Shown one piece after another: positions 32,955 through 42,791 of a DNA stretch of 64,000 bases. The notes under the pieces are model-generated. The model saw only the letters and a list, made by a program, of their open reading frames with translations, ran no database searches and was not told where the DNA came from. Origin of the DNA: Vitis vinifera (Eukaryota > Streptophyta > Magnoliopsida > Vitales > Vitaceae); NCBI RefSeq assembly GCF_030704535.1, contig NC_081808.1, positions 18,908,501-18,972,500 of the forward strand, given 5' to 3'. The first letter of the stretch is position 1. Every line of letters starts with the position of its first letter. Both the position numbers and the translations under genes were made by a program.

Positions 32955-34937
32955 ATGTACGTCAAGCAGCTCTTCCGAAAATTATGTCTATTTAACAATC
33001 CAATGCAGCAAACTCGATACTTTACCCATAACCCTTTCTCTGGTAAAATCTCTCTTTACCTCCATCGAGCCAGACTCATTGATTCAATTCGACTCATTCT
33101 CCGCTCCAACGCTCCAAGATCGCTCATCCCTCTCTTAAATGATCCCACTGTTGACTCTTTTGTGGTTGCTAATGCCCTTCAGTCTGCTCCCTCACCAGAC
33201 TCTGCCCTTTCCCTGCTTGAAATCCTAAAAACAATTCCACATTTCTGTCACACCCAAGCCACCATACGTGCACTGGCCAAAATCCTTGCCAAGTCCCAAC
33301 GAAGTGCTGAACTCAAAAGCTTGGTTGATGACATCAACGCAGGCAAATTTTGGAATGTTCGTATCAGCTTTATGGAGCTCATGAAGTGGCATGCTGCAGC
33401 TGGAGACCTGGAGTCAGTTCTCCATGCATGGAACAGATATAGAGTTTCAGGCAAGCAGGTGTCTATAGAGGCTTACAACATTGTCATGCGCCTTTATGTA
33501 CAGATGGGTAAGGACTCTGAGGCTATGCAGATTTTCCATAAGATTATTTCTGAAGGGGCAATTCCTAATTCTAGGACATACACAGTTGTGCTTGAGCACC
33601 TTGCCAACTCGGGAAAATTAGATTCAGCAATTAAAGTTTTTAATATATTGCCATTGATGAGGATCAGACGCACTTTAAGGCAGTATTCAATTTTGGTAGA
33701 AGAATTCACCAGTATCAATCGGTTTGATGTGGTTAAGGCCTTACTTGATGAGATGCAGATTGATGGAATATTGCCCGGTAGAGCAATGCAACTGTCATTG
33801 CAACGTATGCAGGAGGCAGGTTTCGTCCACGAGACAGATGAATTTCTTAGGGGAATGTTACCAGATGAGAGAATCAAGAATGTAGGCTTTTGTGTGGATA
33901 GTAGTGATGACGATGACGATGAGAATAATCATTCTAGTGATGATGCTGGTGTGGATGGGGTTCAGTTGAAACCATGGTTGGATCCTAGAGCTTTGGCCAA
34001 TGCCTTAAATAATTGGGACCCTAATGAGGTATTAGCCCTGGAGGAAGCAAAATTCATCTGGACAACTCGGTTGGTTTGCAAGATCCTTAGGAATTTCAAT
34101 TCCCCTGAGACAGCTTGGAAATTCTTCTGTTGGGTTGCTTATCAGCCAGGAGGATTCAATCATAACATTTATACTGTGCAAAGAATGATGACCCTTTTAG
34201 CACGCCATGGACATGTTGAATTGGTTGAAAAGCTCCTGCTCAAAATAAGAAGGGAGGAAATTAGATTGCCAGTCAGCACCATCAGATTGATCATAGACTT
34301 TTATGGAATTTCAAGGAATGCCGATGCTGCTCTAAAGGTCTTCCATGATGCTGAATCACTGTGCGGTCCCATGTCAAAATTATATTTGATGCTGTTGTAT
34401 TCATCTCTTTTACGAACATTGACCAAATGTGGGAGGAGTGCTGATGCCTTGGATGTACTTGAGCAGATGTTTTTGGGTGGGATTTGCCCGGATGTCCCAA
34501 CATTTTCTGGGTTGATGTACCATTTTGCCCTTGAAGGCGATTTTAAAACAGTGCAAAAACTCTTTATGATGGTTAGGCAGAGTGGTGTAGAGCCAGATGC
34601 CTACATGTTTAAGGTTCTGATCCATGGATATTGTAAGTGTGAGAGATCTGCTCTTGCATTGAGGGTTTTTGAAGACATGAGGAGCTTGAATTTGATGCCC
34701 GATGCTGCCACCAAAAATTTGCTTGTGAAGTGTCTTTGGAAGGAAGGCAGGCGGAGGGAGGCTGCTTCTGTGGAGGAGAGATGTGAAGAGATAAATTACG
34801 GCCTTCCATTTGCATTACGTGGTCATATGTGGACAATGAGCTCAGCAGACCTCAAAAGAGTGTATGATATTTATTCCAATAGCTTTGCTGCAGCCAAAGG
34901 GCCAAATTTACAAATGGAGTTGGGAAGTAAGCACTGA
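32955..34937 (+). CDS. pentatricopeptide repeat (PPR) protein, organelle-targeted
   Basis: Single-exon gene of 660 residues. The N-terminus is basic and poor in acidic residues (MYVKQLFRKLCLFNNPMQQT), as in mitochondrial presequences. Helical PPR units are visible from about 170 (AYNIVMRLYVQMGKDSEAMQIF; TYTVVLEHLANSGKLDSAIKVF) and again at about 420-615 (IYTVQRMMTLLARHGHVELV; FSGLMYHFALEGDFKTVQKLF; MFKVLIHGYCKCERSALALRVF). The two arrays are separated by an acidic linker at about 314-332 (SSDDDDDENN). P-type PPR proteins bind organelle RNA. There is no C-terminal E/DYW editing domain. It resembles what I recall of Arabidopsis At5g66631, unverified. Confidence 0.88.
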   Translation: MYVKQLFRKLCLFNNPMQQTRYFTHNPFSGKISLYLHRARLIDSIRLILRSNAPRSLIPLLNDPTVDSFVVANALQSAPSPDSALSLLEILKTIPHFCHTQATIRALAKILAKSQRSAELKSLVDDINAGKFWNVRISFMELMKWHAAAGDLESVLHAWNRYRVSGKQVSIEAYNIVMRLYVQMGKDSEAMQIFHKIISEGAIPNSRTYTVVLEHLANSGKLDSAIKVFNILPLMRIRRTLRQYSILVEEFTSINRFDVVKALLDEMQIDGILPGRAMQLSLQRMQEAGFVHETDEFLRGMLPDERIKNVGFCVDSSDDDDDENNHSSDDAGVDGVQLKPWLDPRALANALNNWDPNEVLALEEAKFIWTTRLVCKILRNFNSPETAWKFFCWVAYQPGGFNHNIYTVQRMMTLLARHGHVELVEKLLLKIRREEIRLPVSTIRLIIDFYGISRNADAALKVFHDAESLCGPMSKLYLMLLYSSLLRTLTKCGRSADALDVLEQMFLGGICPDVPTFSGLMYHFALEGDFKTVQKLFMMVRQSGVEPDAYMFKVLIHGYCKCERSALALRVFEDMRSLNLMPDAATKNLLVKCLWKEGRRREAASVEERCEEINYGLPFALRGHMWTMSSADLKRVYDIYSNSFAAAKGPNLQMELGSKH

Positions 34938-36419
34938 TCTACCTTAACGTTGAACATACTGCAACTTCATGAGTCCCAAAAATTTTTACCCTCTTTGAAA
35001 GTTTAATTTTTGATTGCTCTGTTGTCTTGGCATTTTTCATAGTGTTGGCTGGTAATGGATTTAAGTCTGTTATCTTTTGGTGAGGAGCAGATTATTTTTC
35101 ACTATACAAGAGGTTTACATTCATAGATGAGTTTCTGGTTGCAGAAGTCAATACACTGAAGTGAACTGCTATACATAGTTCTGGTTTTTTATATCTGCAT
35201 GTTAATGACGGAATTATGAGAGGAACTGAAAAGCAAAGATCCTCAAGTTAACTTATCAATCATTTTCAGAGAAGCTTCAAATCGGTTTTAGGCTTTACTG
35301 TCTAGGACATCACTCTGCTGTGTGTCTGTGTTTTAAGGAAGGTATTTATCTAGCTGATTTTCAGCCTAAGGGTATGTTGATGAACTCCTTGTGGCTTTTC
35401 TTTCTTTTTCCTCTTCTTTTTGTACAAGGCTACAAGCATAATGTTATTGTTGTAGGTTTTTTACTTTTTCCTTCTTCAAATACAGTCAGTTTCTTGCATT
35501 GGAAATGCAGTGTGAGCTCCTGCTTCTCTACTATATAATTTCCTCAGAATTCTGTGGACTTGGCGAAATCCTCTACCCCCGTCTGAGTGGATACCTTATG
35601 GTAGTGAGCCATATATGCCATCATCTGATTGGGTGTGGTTCTTCTCCTTTTCAAACCTCTCCACCTAACAGTTTATCATGGTCATTTAATAAAATGTTGG
35701 TCTTTGTCAACATAAAGGTATTAACTCAAGTGTAATCCCATCTTTCAATCATATAAACCTATATCATTTGATGCCAATATATGAGAGCAATGAGATTCTC
35801 TTGCTCCATGAATGCATATACCTTTGTGTAACCGTCAAATTAGTAGGTCCTGGCTCAGTTGGCTTGTTGTCTTTGTACATGATAGAATTAGAGATGGGAC
35901 AACTTCTTGCCGTCCTAACTTGGGTTTGTATATTAAACCAATCTGATGCTTATCAATGACTAAGACAACAGGAATTAATAAAAATGTGAAAGCTTGACAA
36001 CAGGAATTATTCTTGTCGGCTTATGTAAGGCATTACATGTAACCACACGAGTATAAACTTCAAACACGAGATATCATATGATATGATGTCTACAGTAGGG
36101 AGATGCAAACTAGGAGAATCATTCAAATCAAAGCTTGAGATGGTGACCTCTGGATTTTACTAAATACAAGGATTTATTTTATTGAGATTGAAAGCTACAA
36201 CCTTACAATGCTCCTCAGCCTTTTTATCAGAAGTGTACTCCTAGCTATCTTTCATATATTGTTGGGCTTTGTGGAGCCTAGTTTTATTTGATCCGGTTTG
36301 ACGACCCGACCCGAATAATATTACGTGGTTTTTTAATGGGAGATTGACATCAAAGCTTTCGCTGGCATAACATATATGCCATAGTTGCTTCAGAGGCTTA
36401 TTATCCAGAGCTTATAGCA
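34938..36419. other. intergenic: PPR 3' flank and NFP-type upstream region
   Basis: No gene was supported. Scattered frames under 80 codons have no recognisable content. The last 200 bases are the probable promoter and leader of the LysM receptor gene. Confidence 0.5.
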
Positions 36420-38246
36420 ATGACTGTCTCTCTCCTCTCCTTTGTCTTGCTTCTCTTCATTTCTTCAACCAACCATATCACAGCTCAATCACCAGCCACC
36501 CCAGTTACAAACTTCTCGTGCACCACAGACTCACCTGCCTCATGCCAAACATATGTCATCTACCGTGCTCAGGCACCTGGATTTTTGGACGTGGGAAATA
36601 TATCTGATCTGTTTGGGATCAGTCGCTTATCAATTGCAGAAGCAAGCAATCTGGCTTCTGAGGAAGCTCGGTTGAGTCCAGACCAGCTTTTACTGGTACC
36701 TATCTTGTGTAGCTGCACTGGAAACCATTATTTTGCAAACATTACTTATAAGATCAAGACAGATGATAGCTTCTACTTCGTTTCAGTCACTGTGTTTGAA
36801 AATCTCACCAATTATAATGCAGTGGAAGCTTTGAACCCTGGTCTGGAACCGACCACCTTGCAGGTTGGTGTTGAAGTAGTCTTCCCTTTGTTCTGTAAGT
36901 GTCCATCGAAGTCACATTCGGATAAAGGCATCAACTATCTTATTACTTATGTGTGGCAACCTGGTGATGATGTATTGCTTGTGGGTACTAACTTGAAAGC
37001 ATCCCCAGTTGATATCAGAGATGAAAATAACAATCTGAACTTTAGTGCTTCGGTGGACCAGCCAGTGTTGATCCCTGTTTCACAACCTCCACTTCTCACT
37101 CAGCCTGAAAGAAGGGCATCCAAAGGCAGGTGGATCCTTGCTTTGGTTTTGAGCACAGGAGCTCTTTTAATTTTCCTTTTGGTGAGCCTGCTGGTCTACA
37201 CTGGTTTGATCAGGAAAAAGAAGACTCTGGATCATTCAGAGTCCTCTTTGGAGACCACTGATCTCATTAAAGTGAAGAAAGCTCCAGAGGATGAAAATTT
37301 TGAGCTTAAGATCATACAGGATAAGCTACTTCCTGGGGTTTCAGGCTACCTTGGCAAGCCAATCATGTACGAGACTAAAGTCATTATGGAGGCAACAATG
37401 AACCTCAATGAACACTACAGGATTGGAGGATCAGTATACAGGGCCACAATCAATGGTCAGGTTGTTGCTGTAAAGAAAACCAAAGAAGATATCACAGAGG
37501 AATTAAGGATACTGCAGAAAGTAAATCATGGGAATCTGGTCAAATTGATGGGCGTCTCATCCGATGCTGATGGGAATCGCTTCTTGGTTTATGAATTTGC
37601 TGAAAATGGTTCACTGGATAAGTGGTTGCACCCAAAGCCTTCTTCCCCTTCAAGCTCTGTAGCTTTCCTCACATGGAGCCAGAGGATACAGGTAGCCCTA
37701 GATGTGGCCAATGGCCTGCAATATATGCATGAGCATACTCAACCAAGCGTTGTTCACAGGGATATCAGAGCAAATAATATACTTCTAGACTCCAGGTTTA
37801 AGGCCAAGATCGCAAACTTCTCTATGGCTACACCTGCTATGAACTCTATGATGCCAAAAGTTGACGTTTTTGCTTTTGGGGTTGTTCTATTGGAGTTGCT
37901 TTCAGGGAAGAAAGCCATGCAAATGAGAGCCAATGGTGAGATTGTTATGCTGTGGAAGGATATAAGGGAGATCTTAGAAGTCGAAGACAAGAGAGAAGAC
38001 AGGATAAGGAGGTGGATGGATCCAACATTGGAGAACTTTTATCCCTTTGATGGTGCTCTCAACTTGGCAGGGTTGGCAAGGTCATGCACACAGGAGAAGT
38101 CTTCAGCAAGGCCAAGCATGGCAGAAATCGCCTTTAATCTCTCTGTCCTCAGTCAGACATCTTCTGAAACCTTGGAAAGGTCCTGGACTCAGGGGTTTGA
38201 ACCAGAAGAAACAATACAAATAATCAATCCGGTCATAGCTCGTTGA
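36420..38246 (+). CDS. NFP: LysM receptor-like pseudokinase, NFP/NFR5 type
   Basis: Single exon, 608 residues, single-pass plasma-membrane receptor. Signal peptide about 1-22. The ectodomain holds three LysM modules separated by CxC pairs (LCSCTG at about 95, FCKCPS at about 158). NFP-like stretches include SCQTYVIYRAQ, NISDLFGIS and YLITYVW. Transmembrane span about 237-263. The intracellular kinase-like domain is degenerate: no glycine-rich loop (IGGSVYRA), invariant lysine present (VAVKK), HRD present (VVHRDIRANN), but no DFG (ANFSMATP) and a missing activation segment, running straight to MMPKVDVFAFGV. The C-terminus ends VIAR as NFP-type proteins do. Known members perceive lipo-chitooligosaccharides in root symbiosis. 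In a non-legume the likely role is arbuscular mycorrhiza or chitooligosaccharide sensing, with an active LYK partner. Confidence 0.9.
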   Translation: MTVSLLSFVLLLFISSTNHITAQSPATPVTNFSCTTDSPASCQTYVIYRAQAPGFLDVGNISDLFGISRLSIAEASNLASEEARLSPDQLLLVPILCSCTGNHYFANITYKIKTDDSFYFVSVTVFENLTNYNAVEALNPGLEPTTLQVGVEVVFPLFCKCPSKSHSDKGINYLITYVWQPGDDVLLVGTNLKASPVDIRDENNNLNFSASVDQPVLIPVSQPPLLTQPERRASKGRWILALVLSTGALLIFLLVSLLVYTGLIRKKKTLDHSESSLETTDLIKVKKAPEDENFELKIIQDKLLPGVSGYLGKPIMYETKVIMEATMNLNEHYRIGGSVYRATINGQVVAVKKTKEDITEELRILQKVNHGNLVKLMGVSSDADGNRFLVYEFAENGSLDKWLHPKPSSPSSSVAFLTWSQRIQVALDVANGLQYMHEHTQPSVVHRDIRANNILLDSRFKAKIANFSMATPAMNSMMPKVDVFAFGVVLLELLSGKKAMQMRANGEIVMLWKDIREILEVEDKREDRIRRWMDPTLENFYPFDGALNLAGLARSCTQEKSSARPSMAEIAFNLSVLSQTSSETLERSWTQGFEPEETIQIINPVIAR

Positions 38247-40046
38247 TTTGGCTAATGAATGATGGGTTATATATGTCCAAATAGATTGATTTCCTTGTAT
38301 CTTATATTTCCTGAGTAGTGAAATCCATGTATATTTTGTTCTGCAAACCAAGGTAACAGAAACCACAGACTGAATTATATGTATACACATTTGCAGGAAA
38401 TTATTGCATTTGAAATACGCATTATTGCAAGTTGAAACTACTTGCTAAAATTTAGTTTTCGCTTTTAATCATCTTTGCAGACGAGGTGCATATTGAATTG
38501 ATTCGTCAACATACTGTTGAAATTATCTCAACCATGCCTGATTTGCTGGTCAGCTCCAATGCCATACAGGACCCACTAAATTTATGTAGGCACAGTGATT
38601 GTTGGATTGGTGCTTTCCTAGAAGACTAGGATCTGTATGATAACTGAGCTCTGTTTCTGTATTTCCTCCATCCATGCTTGAGATTTCTGAAGGAGTACTT
38701 ATTTGTCTTGATTGAAAATAGCTGCTTGTTTAATAACCAAGTCCAAAAGCACCACAAAAGCATAATTATCAAACTCAGATGTATCCTTTTGTTCCCAGAG
38801 ACAACTTGTAGTTTGCTCCCCTGATATGGAAAATTAAATCTCGCAACTTGTAGTTAGCCCTTAAATCTCTATCTACTGCTACTGTCCTTGTGCATTAGTG
38901 CAGGAATGAAGTTATGAAGATAGTGAAGACCATTAACAACATCCAAAGCAAAATGAATCCTGTAATTCCAATTCTCAACCTAAGAGACATTTTGTGGTGC
39001 CAATCCTGAAAGAACCTTCTTCATATACTCATTAGCAAGGTAGAAGATACCCATGATGGTTACATACTCCACAAAGGCTGATCAGACTGAAGTGGTTGAC
39101 CTTTTTAAGTATATTCACCTCCTCACTTGCATCTTTACTCCAACCATTTTAATGGATACTTCCTCCCCACCAAGATCCCCCAGATGGAGAGAACAAATTA
39201 CCCTGCTCTTGGGTTAATTTTCAATACACCTTTAGTCCTTTGAATTTATAAATTTCAAAATCAGATTGGCACCGGGAGATTAGTGAAGATTTTTTTTTAT
39301 TCTCTCTCTCCTAACAACCATAATAATTTCTCTTGTTCCTCTTCATACTCAATATCTATTCTAATCTCAATGTGAAGTCCTTCCTTCGACCTTCTATTTC
39401 TTTGGTTAGGGGTAAATGGAGGACAAATAACTGGTGGATAGACAAGCATGGTTGGTGAGCTTGAATTTCAGTTTCCAGTGGAATTAGGATAGTTGTACAA
39501 GGACAGAGAATTGGATTTCTCCAGCGATTTCACCGGACACACCCTCTAAATGCTTGTTGTACTTGTACAAACATATCTAAGTTGTACACTACTTGGAAAG
39601 ATGCAATGTGTGCAAGCCTGATAATACTAATCTGAGCAGAAACAGTTTACAGGACGGTCACTCTTTTCCTAATGCGTATCCATTTATATACTTACTTATT
39701 CTGAAACATAGGAATATCTGGAGTAGCTTCTCTACACAGATCTTTAATAGCAAACTCTTTAAAGGGGTAGACCATCTTTTACTAATAAACCTAGAGAACA
39801 ATTGTCATACTAGACAATCCATAGCACTTTAAGACGACAGGCCTTCACGATTCTAGACTCCCAAATATCTGTGAGAAACTAGCAAAAAAAAGGGAGAGAG
39901 AGAGATTGAATTGCATCTGAATTGAATTATGCATCATACCAAGGAAAACTGAAAGAAATACACGAAATATTACAAAATTAAGACTTTGAAATCAAACCGA
40001 CCCTACCATACTGTAAATGCCATCAAAAGCTTTCACTATAATTTTG
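38247..40046. other. convergent intergenic region
   Basis: Lies between the convergent NFP-type and LYK-type genes. 39590-40040 resembles 42330-42785 (downstream of the second LYK gene), sharing ttattctgaaacatagg, a gagaaactagcaa/gcaagaaactagcaa motif and aaatattacaaaaatt. It is therefore part of the LYK tandem duplication. The rest is unremarkable. Confidence 0.55.
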
Positions 40047-41945
40047 TTATCCTGCACCATTATTAGACGATTCCCAGGCTTGTGAAGAGGCCAAGATTCT
40101 TGATAGGGATTGCACTATCTCATCCATGTCTGGGCGACCTGCTGGAGCTTTCGTTAAGCAGCTATCTATCAATCTGATCATAAAAATGGCAAGTTCTGGA
40201 GGATAATTCCCATCTAAAGACGGATCTATGAAGTCCCCCAATTTCTCCTTTCCGTCATCCTCATGAAGCACAGCAGCCAAGACCTCTGATAAGTGTATGC
40301 TTTCCCCTCCATATAGAGCGGCAACTTCTTTCCCAGTAAATATCTCCAGCATGAGAACCCCAAACGCATAGACATCGAGCTTTGTGGAGATCAAACCATT
40401 CTCCAGATACTCTGGAGCCATGTAACCCTTTGTCCCAACGATGTGCCTCGTCAAGGCAAACTGACCTTCCTGCCCCTCTGCTGACCTTGCCTGATCAAAG
40501 TTAGCAATCTTAGCCCTGAAATCCCCATCGAGAAGCACATTATTACTTTTCATATCCTTGTGGATATAAGAAGGGCTGACATGTATATGGAGATAGTTAA
40601 GCCCTGTGGCCACATCCAAAGCAATCTGAATTCTCTGCGTCCAAACCAAGAATCTCCTATCATTGTTGTTGTAATAGATCCAATCACTCAAGGATCCATT
40701 AACAGCATACTCATGAACTAGATACCAATGCCCATCATTAAAACAAATGCCAGAGAGGCGGATGACATTAAAATGGTTGATCTTGCTTAGTAAAGCTATT
40801 TCGTTTGACACATTTCCATCCATTTTCTTAATGGCAGCCAAATCCCCTTTAATTGTGCCACGATAAACAGATCCCTTAATCAGACAACTTGGGCTGAAAT
40901 TGTCAGTTGCAGATTGTAGTTCCTCAAATTTGTAAACTTTGACGGATTGTGCCATGCTGGATATACTTTCGAAGAACTCATGTTCTTCCACCTTGAGGGG
41001 TTTTTCAAGTGGTTTAAAGCTCTCTGAGACAGCAATTTGATCATTTTTCTTCTTGGTTTTTCTGAAGAATTTTACGAAAATGACATAGCCAAAGAACAAA
41101 AGAAGAACAACTCCTGCAGCAACTCCAACAATAACATACACCCATGTCTTCTTTGAACTTCCACTGGGGGAAGATACAGCAGATGGAGGTGGAGGTGGCG
41201 GTGGCGGTGGTGGTGGCACTATGGTTTGGGAGCTTGAAGGTGGATTTTGCAGAGGAATTAGAAGGGTAGTAAAAGGATTAATGGTGTCTTGCTCAGAAAG
41301 CTCATTAGCTTCAAGAGTCCTTTCAGTATCGACACCAAACCTCCCACTTATAGCTGAAACAGTATCACCATAAGCGACCAGGTAACTCATTAGATACTTG
41401 ACACCCGCATCGCTTTGGGCCTTTGTTGGACAAGCACACCTGAGAGGAACAGTAATTGAAGTACCAGGATTTAGATTTGTAGCACTTACAGAAGGGTTTT
41501 GGTTTAGGAGAGCCTGACAGGTTGAGAGGCCTTGGAAAGTATTGTTTGCAATCCATAAGGGATAGTCTCCATTTTTAACAACATAAGATGTGTTTGTCTG
41601 AGAGTAGTTACCTGAACAAGAGCAGTTGACAGGAACAATCACCTCCTTGTTTGTGTCAAAAGTAGCAGTCTCAGTTACTGAATTGATTTGAGCGAGCTGA
41701 GATGGGTCAGAAGCCAAGAGATCAGAGATGGAAGAAACATTGTTATATGGGGATTCTGATCTGAAGATGAGGTAAGTTTGGCAGGTGGTGTTTACACCAT
41801 TACAGGTGTAACCAAGAACAGTAGTATAATTATTATTGTAACAGTCTGCTGTGCCCAGGCCGAGGTAAGACTGCTGAGCAAGAATCAAGGAAAAGCAACA
41901 AATCAGGGAGAGAGTGAAGACGGAGAAGAAAGATGGAGAGGCCAT
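40047..41945 (-). CDS. LYK5: LysM receptor-like kinase, LYK4/LYK5 type, copy A
   Basis: Single exon. The chosen start at 41945 (MASPSFFSVFTLSLICC) gives 632 residues with a leading signal peptide and matches copy B. An upstream in-frame ATG at 42011 would add 22 residues before the signal peptide. Three LysM modules are joined by CxC pairs (NCSCSG, RCACPT). A proline run precedes the membrane span at about 267-291 (WVYVIVGVAAGVVLL). The kinase-like domain has a weak glycine loop (IKGSVYRG) and AIKK lysine, HKD for HRD (YIHKDMKSNN), and NFD for DFG (IANFDQARS). The activation segment GTKGYMAPEYL is intact. Arabidopsis LYK4 and LYK5 bind chitin and act with CERK1. Kinase activity is unlikely here, so it is probably a ligand-binding co-receptor. 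LYK4 versus LYK5 cannot be decided. Confidence 0.88.
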   Translation of the reverse strand: MASPSFFSVFTLSLICCFSLILAQQSYLGLGTADCYNNNYTTVLGYTCNGVNTTCQTYLIFRSESPYNNVSSISDLLASDPSQLAQINSVTETATFDTNKEVIVPVNCSCSGNYSQTNTSYVVKNGDYPLWIANNTFQGLSTCQALLNQNPSVSATNLNPGTSITVPLRCACPTKAQSDAGVKYLMSYLVAYGDTVSAISGRFGVDTERTLEANELSEQDTINPFTTLLIPLQNPPSSSQTIVPPPPPPPPPPPSAVSSPSGSSKKTWVYVIVGVAAGVVLLLFFGYVIFVKFFRKTKKKNDQIAVSESFKPLEKPLKVEEHEFFESISSMAQSVKVYKFEELQSATDNFSPSCLIKGSVYRGTIKGDLAAIKKMDGNVSNEIALLSKINHFNVIRLSGICFNDGHWYLVHEYAVNGSLSDWIYYNNNDRRFLVWTQRIQIALDVATGLNYLHIHVSPSYIHKDMKSNNVLLDGDFRAKIANFDQARSAEGQEGQFALTRHIVGTKGYMAPEYLENGLISTKLDVYAFGVLMLEIFTGKEVAALYGGESIHLSEVLAAVLHEDDGKEKLGDFIDPSLDGNYPPELAIFMIRLIDSCLTKAPAGRPDMDEIVQSLSRILASSQAWESSNNGAG

Positions 41946-42011
41946 TTTGGTTGAATTGGAAGATCTCATGGGGATGAGGCGGTTATAAACTATGCTCTCT
42001 GTCTCTGTCAA

Positions 42012-42791
42012 ACAGGTTGGCTTAACTTTTGGGTGTTGTGCTTTGAACTGACTTTTCTAATAACTTTTCTAATAACGTGCCAATGTATCTCTGTGACGAA
42101 ATTTCTTGGAATAGAGAAGATTGGTCGATAGTTCGCTGGTCATCTTCCGTATATGGTTTGGCTTGGTTTACCATTTCAGCCTGTCTCAGGGTTGAACTTC
42201 AGAAGGTAGCGAGGTTGTGGGCGCTCGCTGCCTGCCACCATATGAACTCTGAGAAGAGCATAGAAACATTCTGCCTTTATATGTAGTTAGCAACCATTAT
42301 GTCCGTTTTAAATGGTAAAATAGCTATTGACAAGACTTGGATGCAAGAGGTCCTTGCCAGGTAATACTGCCTTGAGCAGGGATAATTTACAGGAAGGTTT
42401 CAAAGGCAATAATGTAAAACTTGAGATGATGTTCATGTGGGGCAGCTCCAATGGATCTGAAAGATGCAAGTTCATGTGTGTCTATAATGCTGATACACTT
42501 ATTCTGAAACATAGGTGTAACCTCAGTCCCTCCTCTATCAGTGAACTAATATTTTAGAGCACTCTTTAAAGGACCAGGCATTTTTTTACCTGCAGAATAA
42601 AGAAATAGTGACCATGCTAAGCAACCCAAAGCACCTAAAGATGACAGAGGCCTTTAGGAATCTAAACTTCAGACTGATCATAGATGCAAGAAACTAGCAA
42701 CAACATAACAAGGAAAATGGGAAGGAATGTAAGAAATATTACAGAAATTCAGATATCGACCTCCCCATAAGGAGATTGCCAGAAAAAAACT
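42012..42791. other. spacer between the tandem LYK genes
   Basis: Contains the upstream region of copy A and the 3' flank of copy B. The 3' flank part resembles 39590-40040. No additional gene. Confidence 0.5.

Noticed and set aside
41946..42011. N-terminal extension of LYK copy A from the upstream in-frame ATG
   Set aside because: It would place 22 polar residues before the signal peptide, and copy B starts at the position equivalent to 41945.
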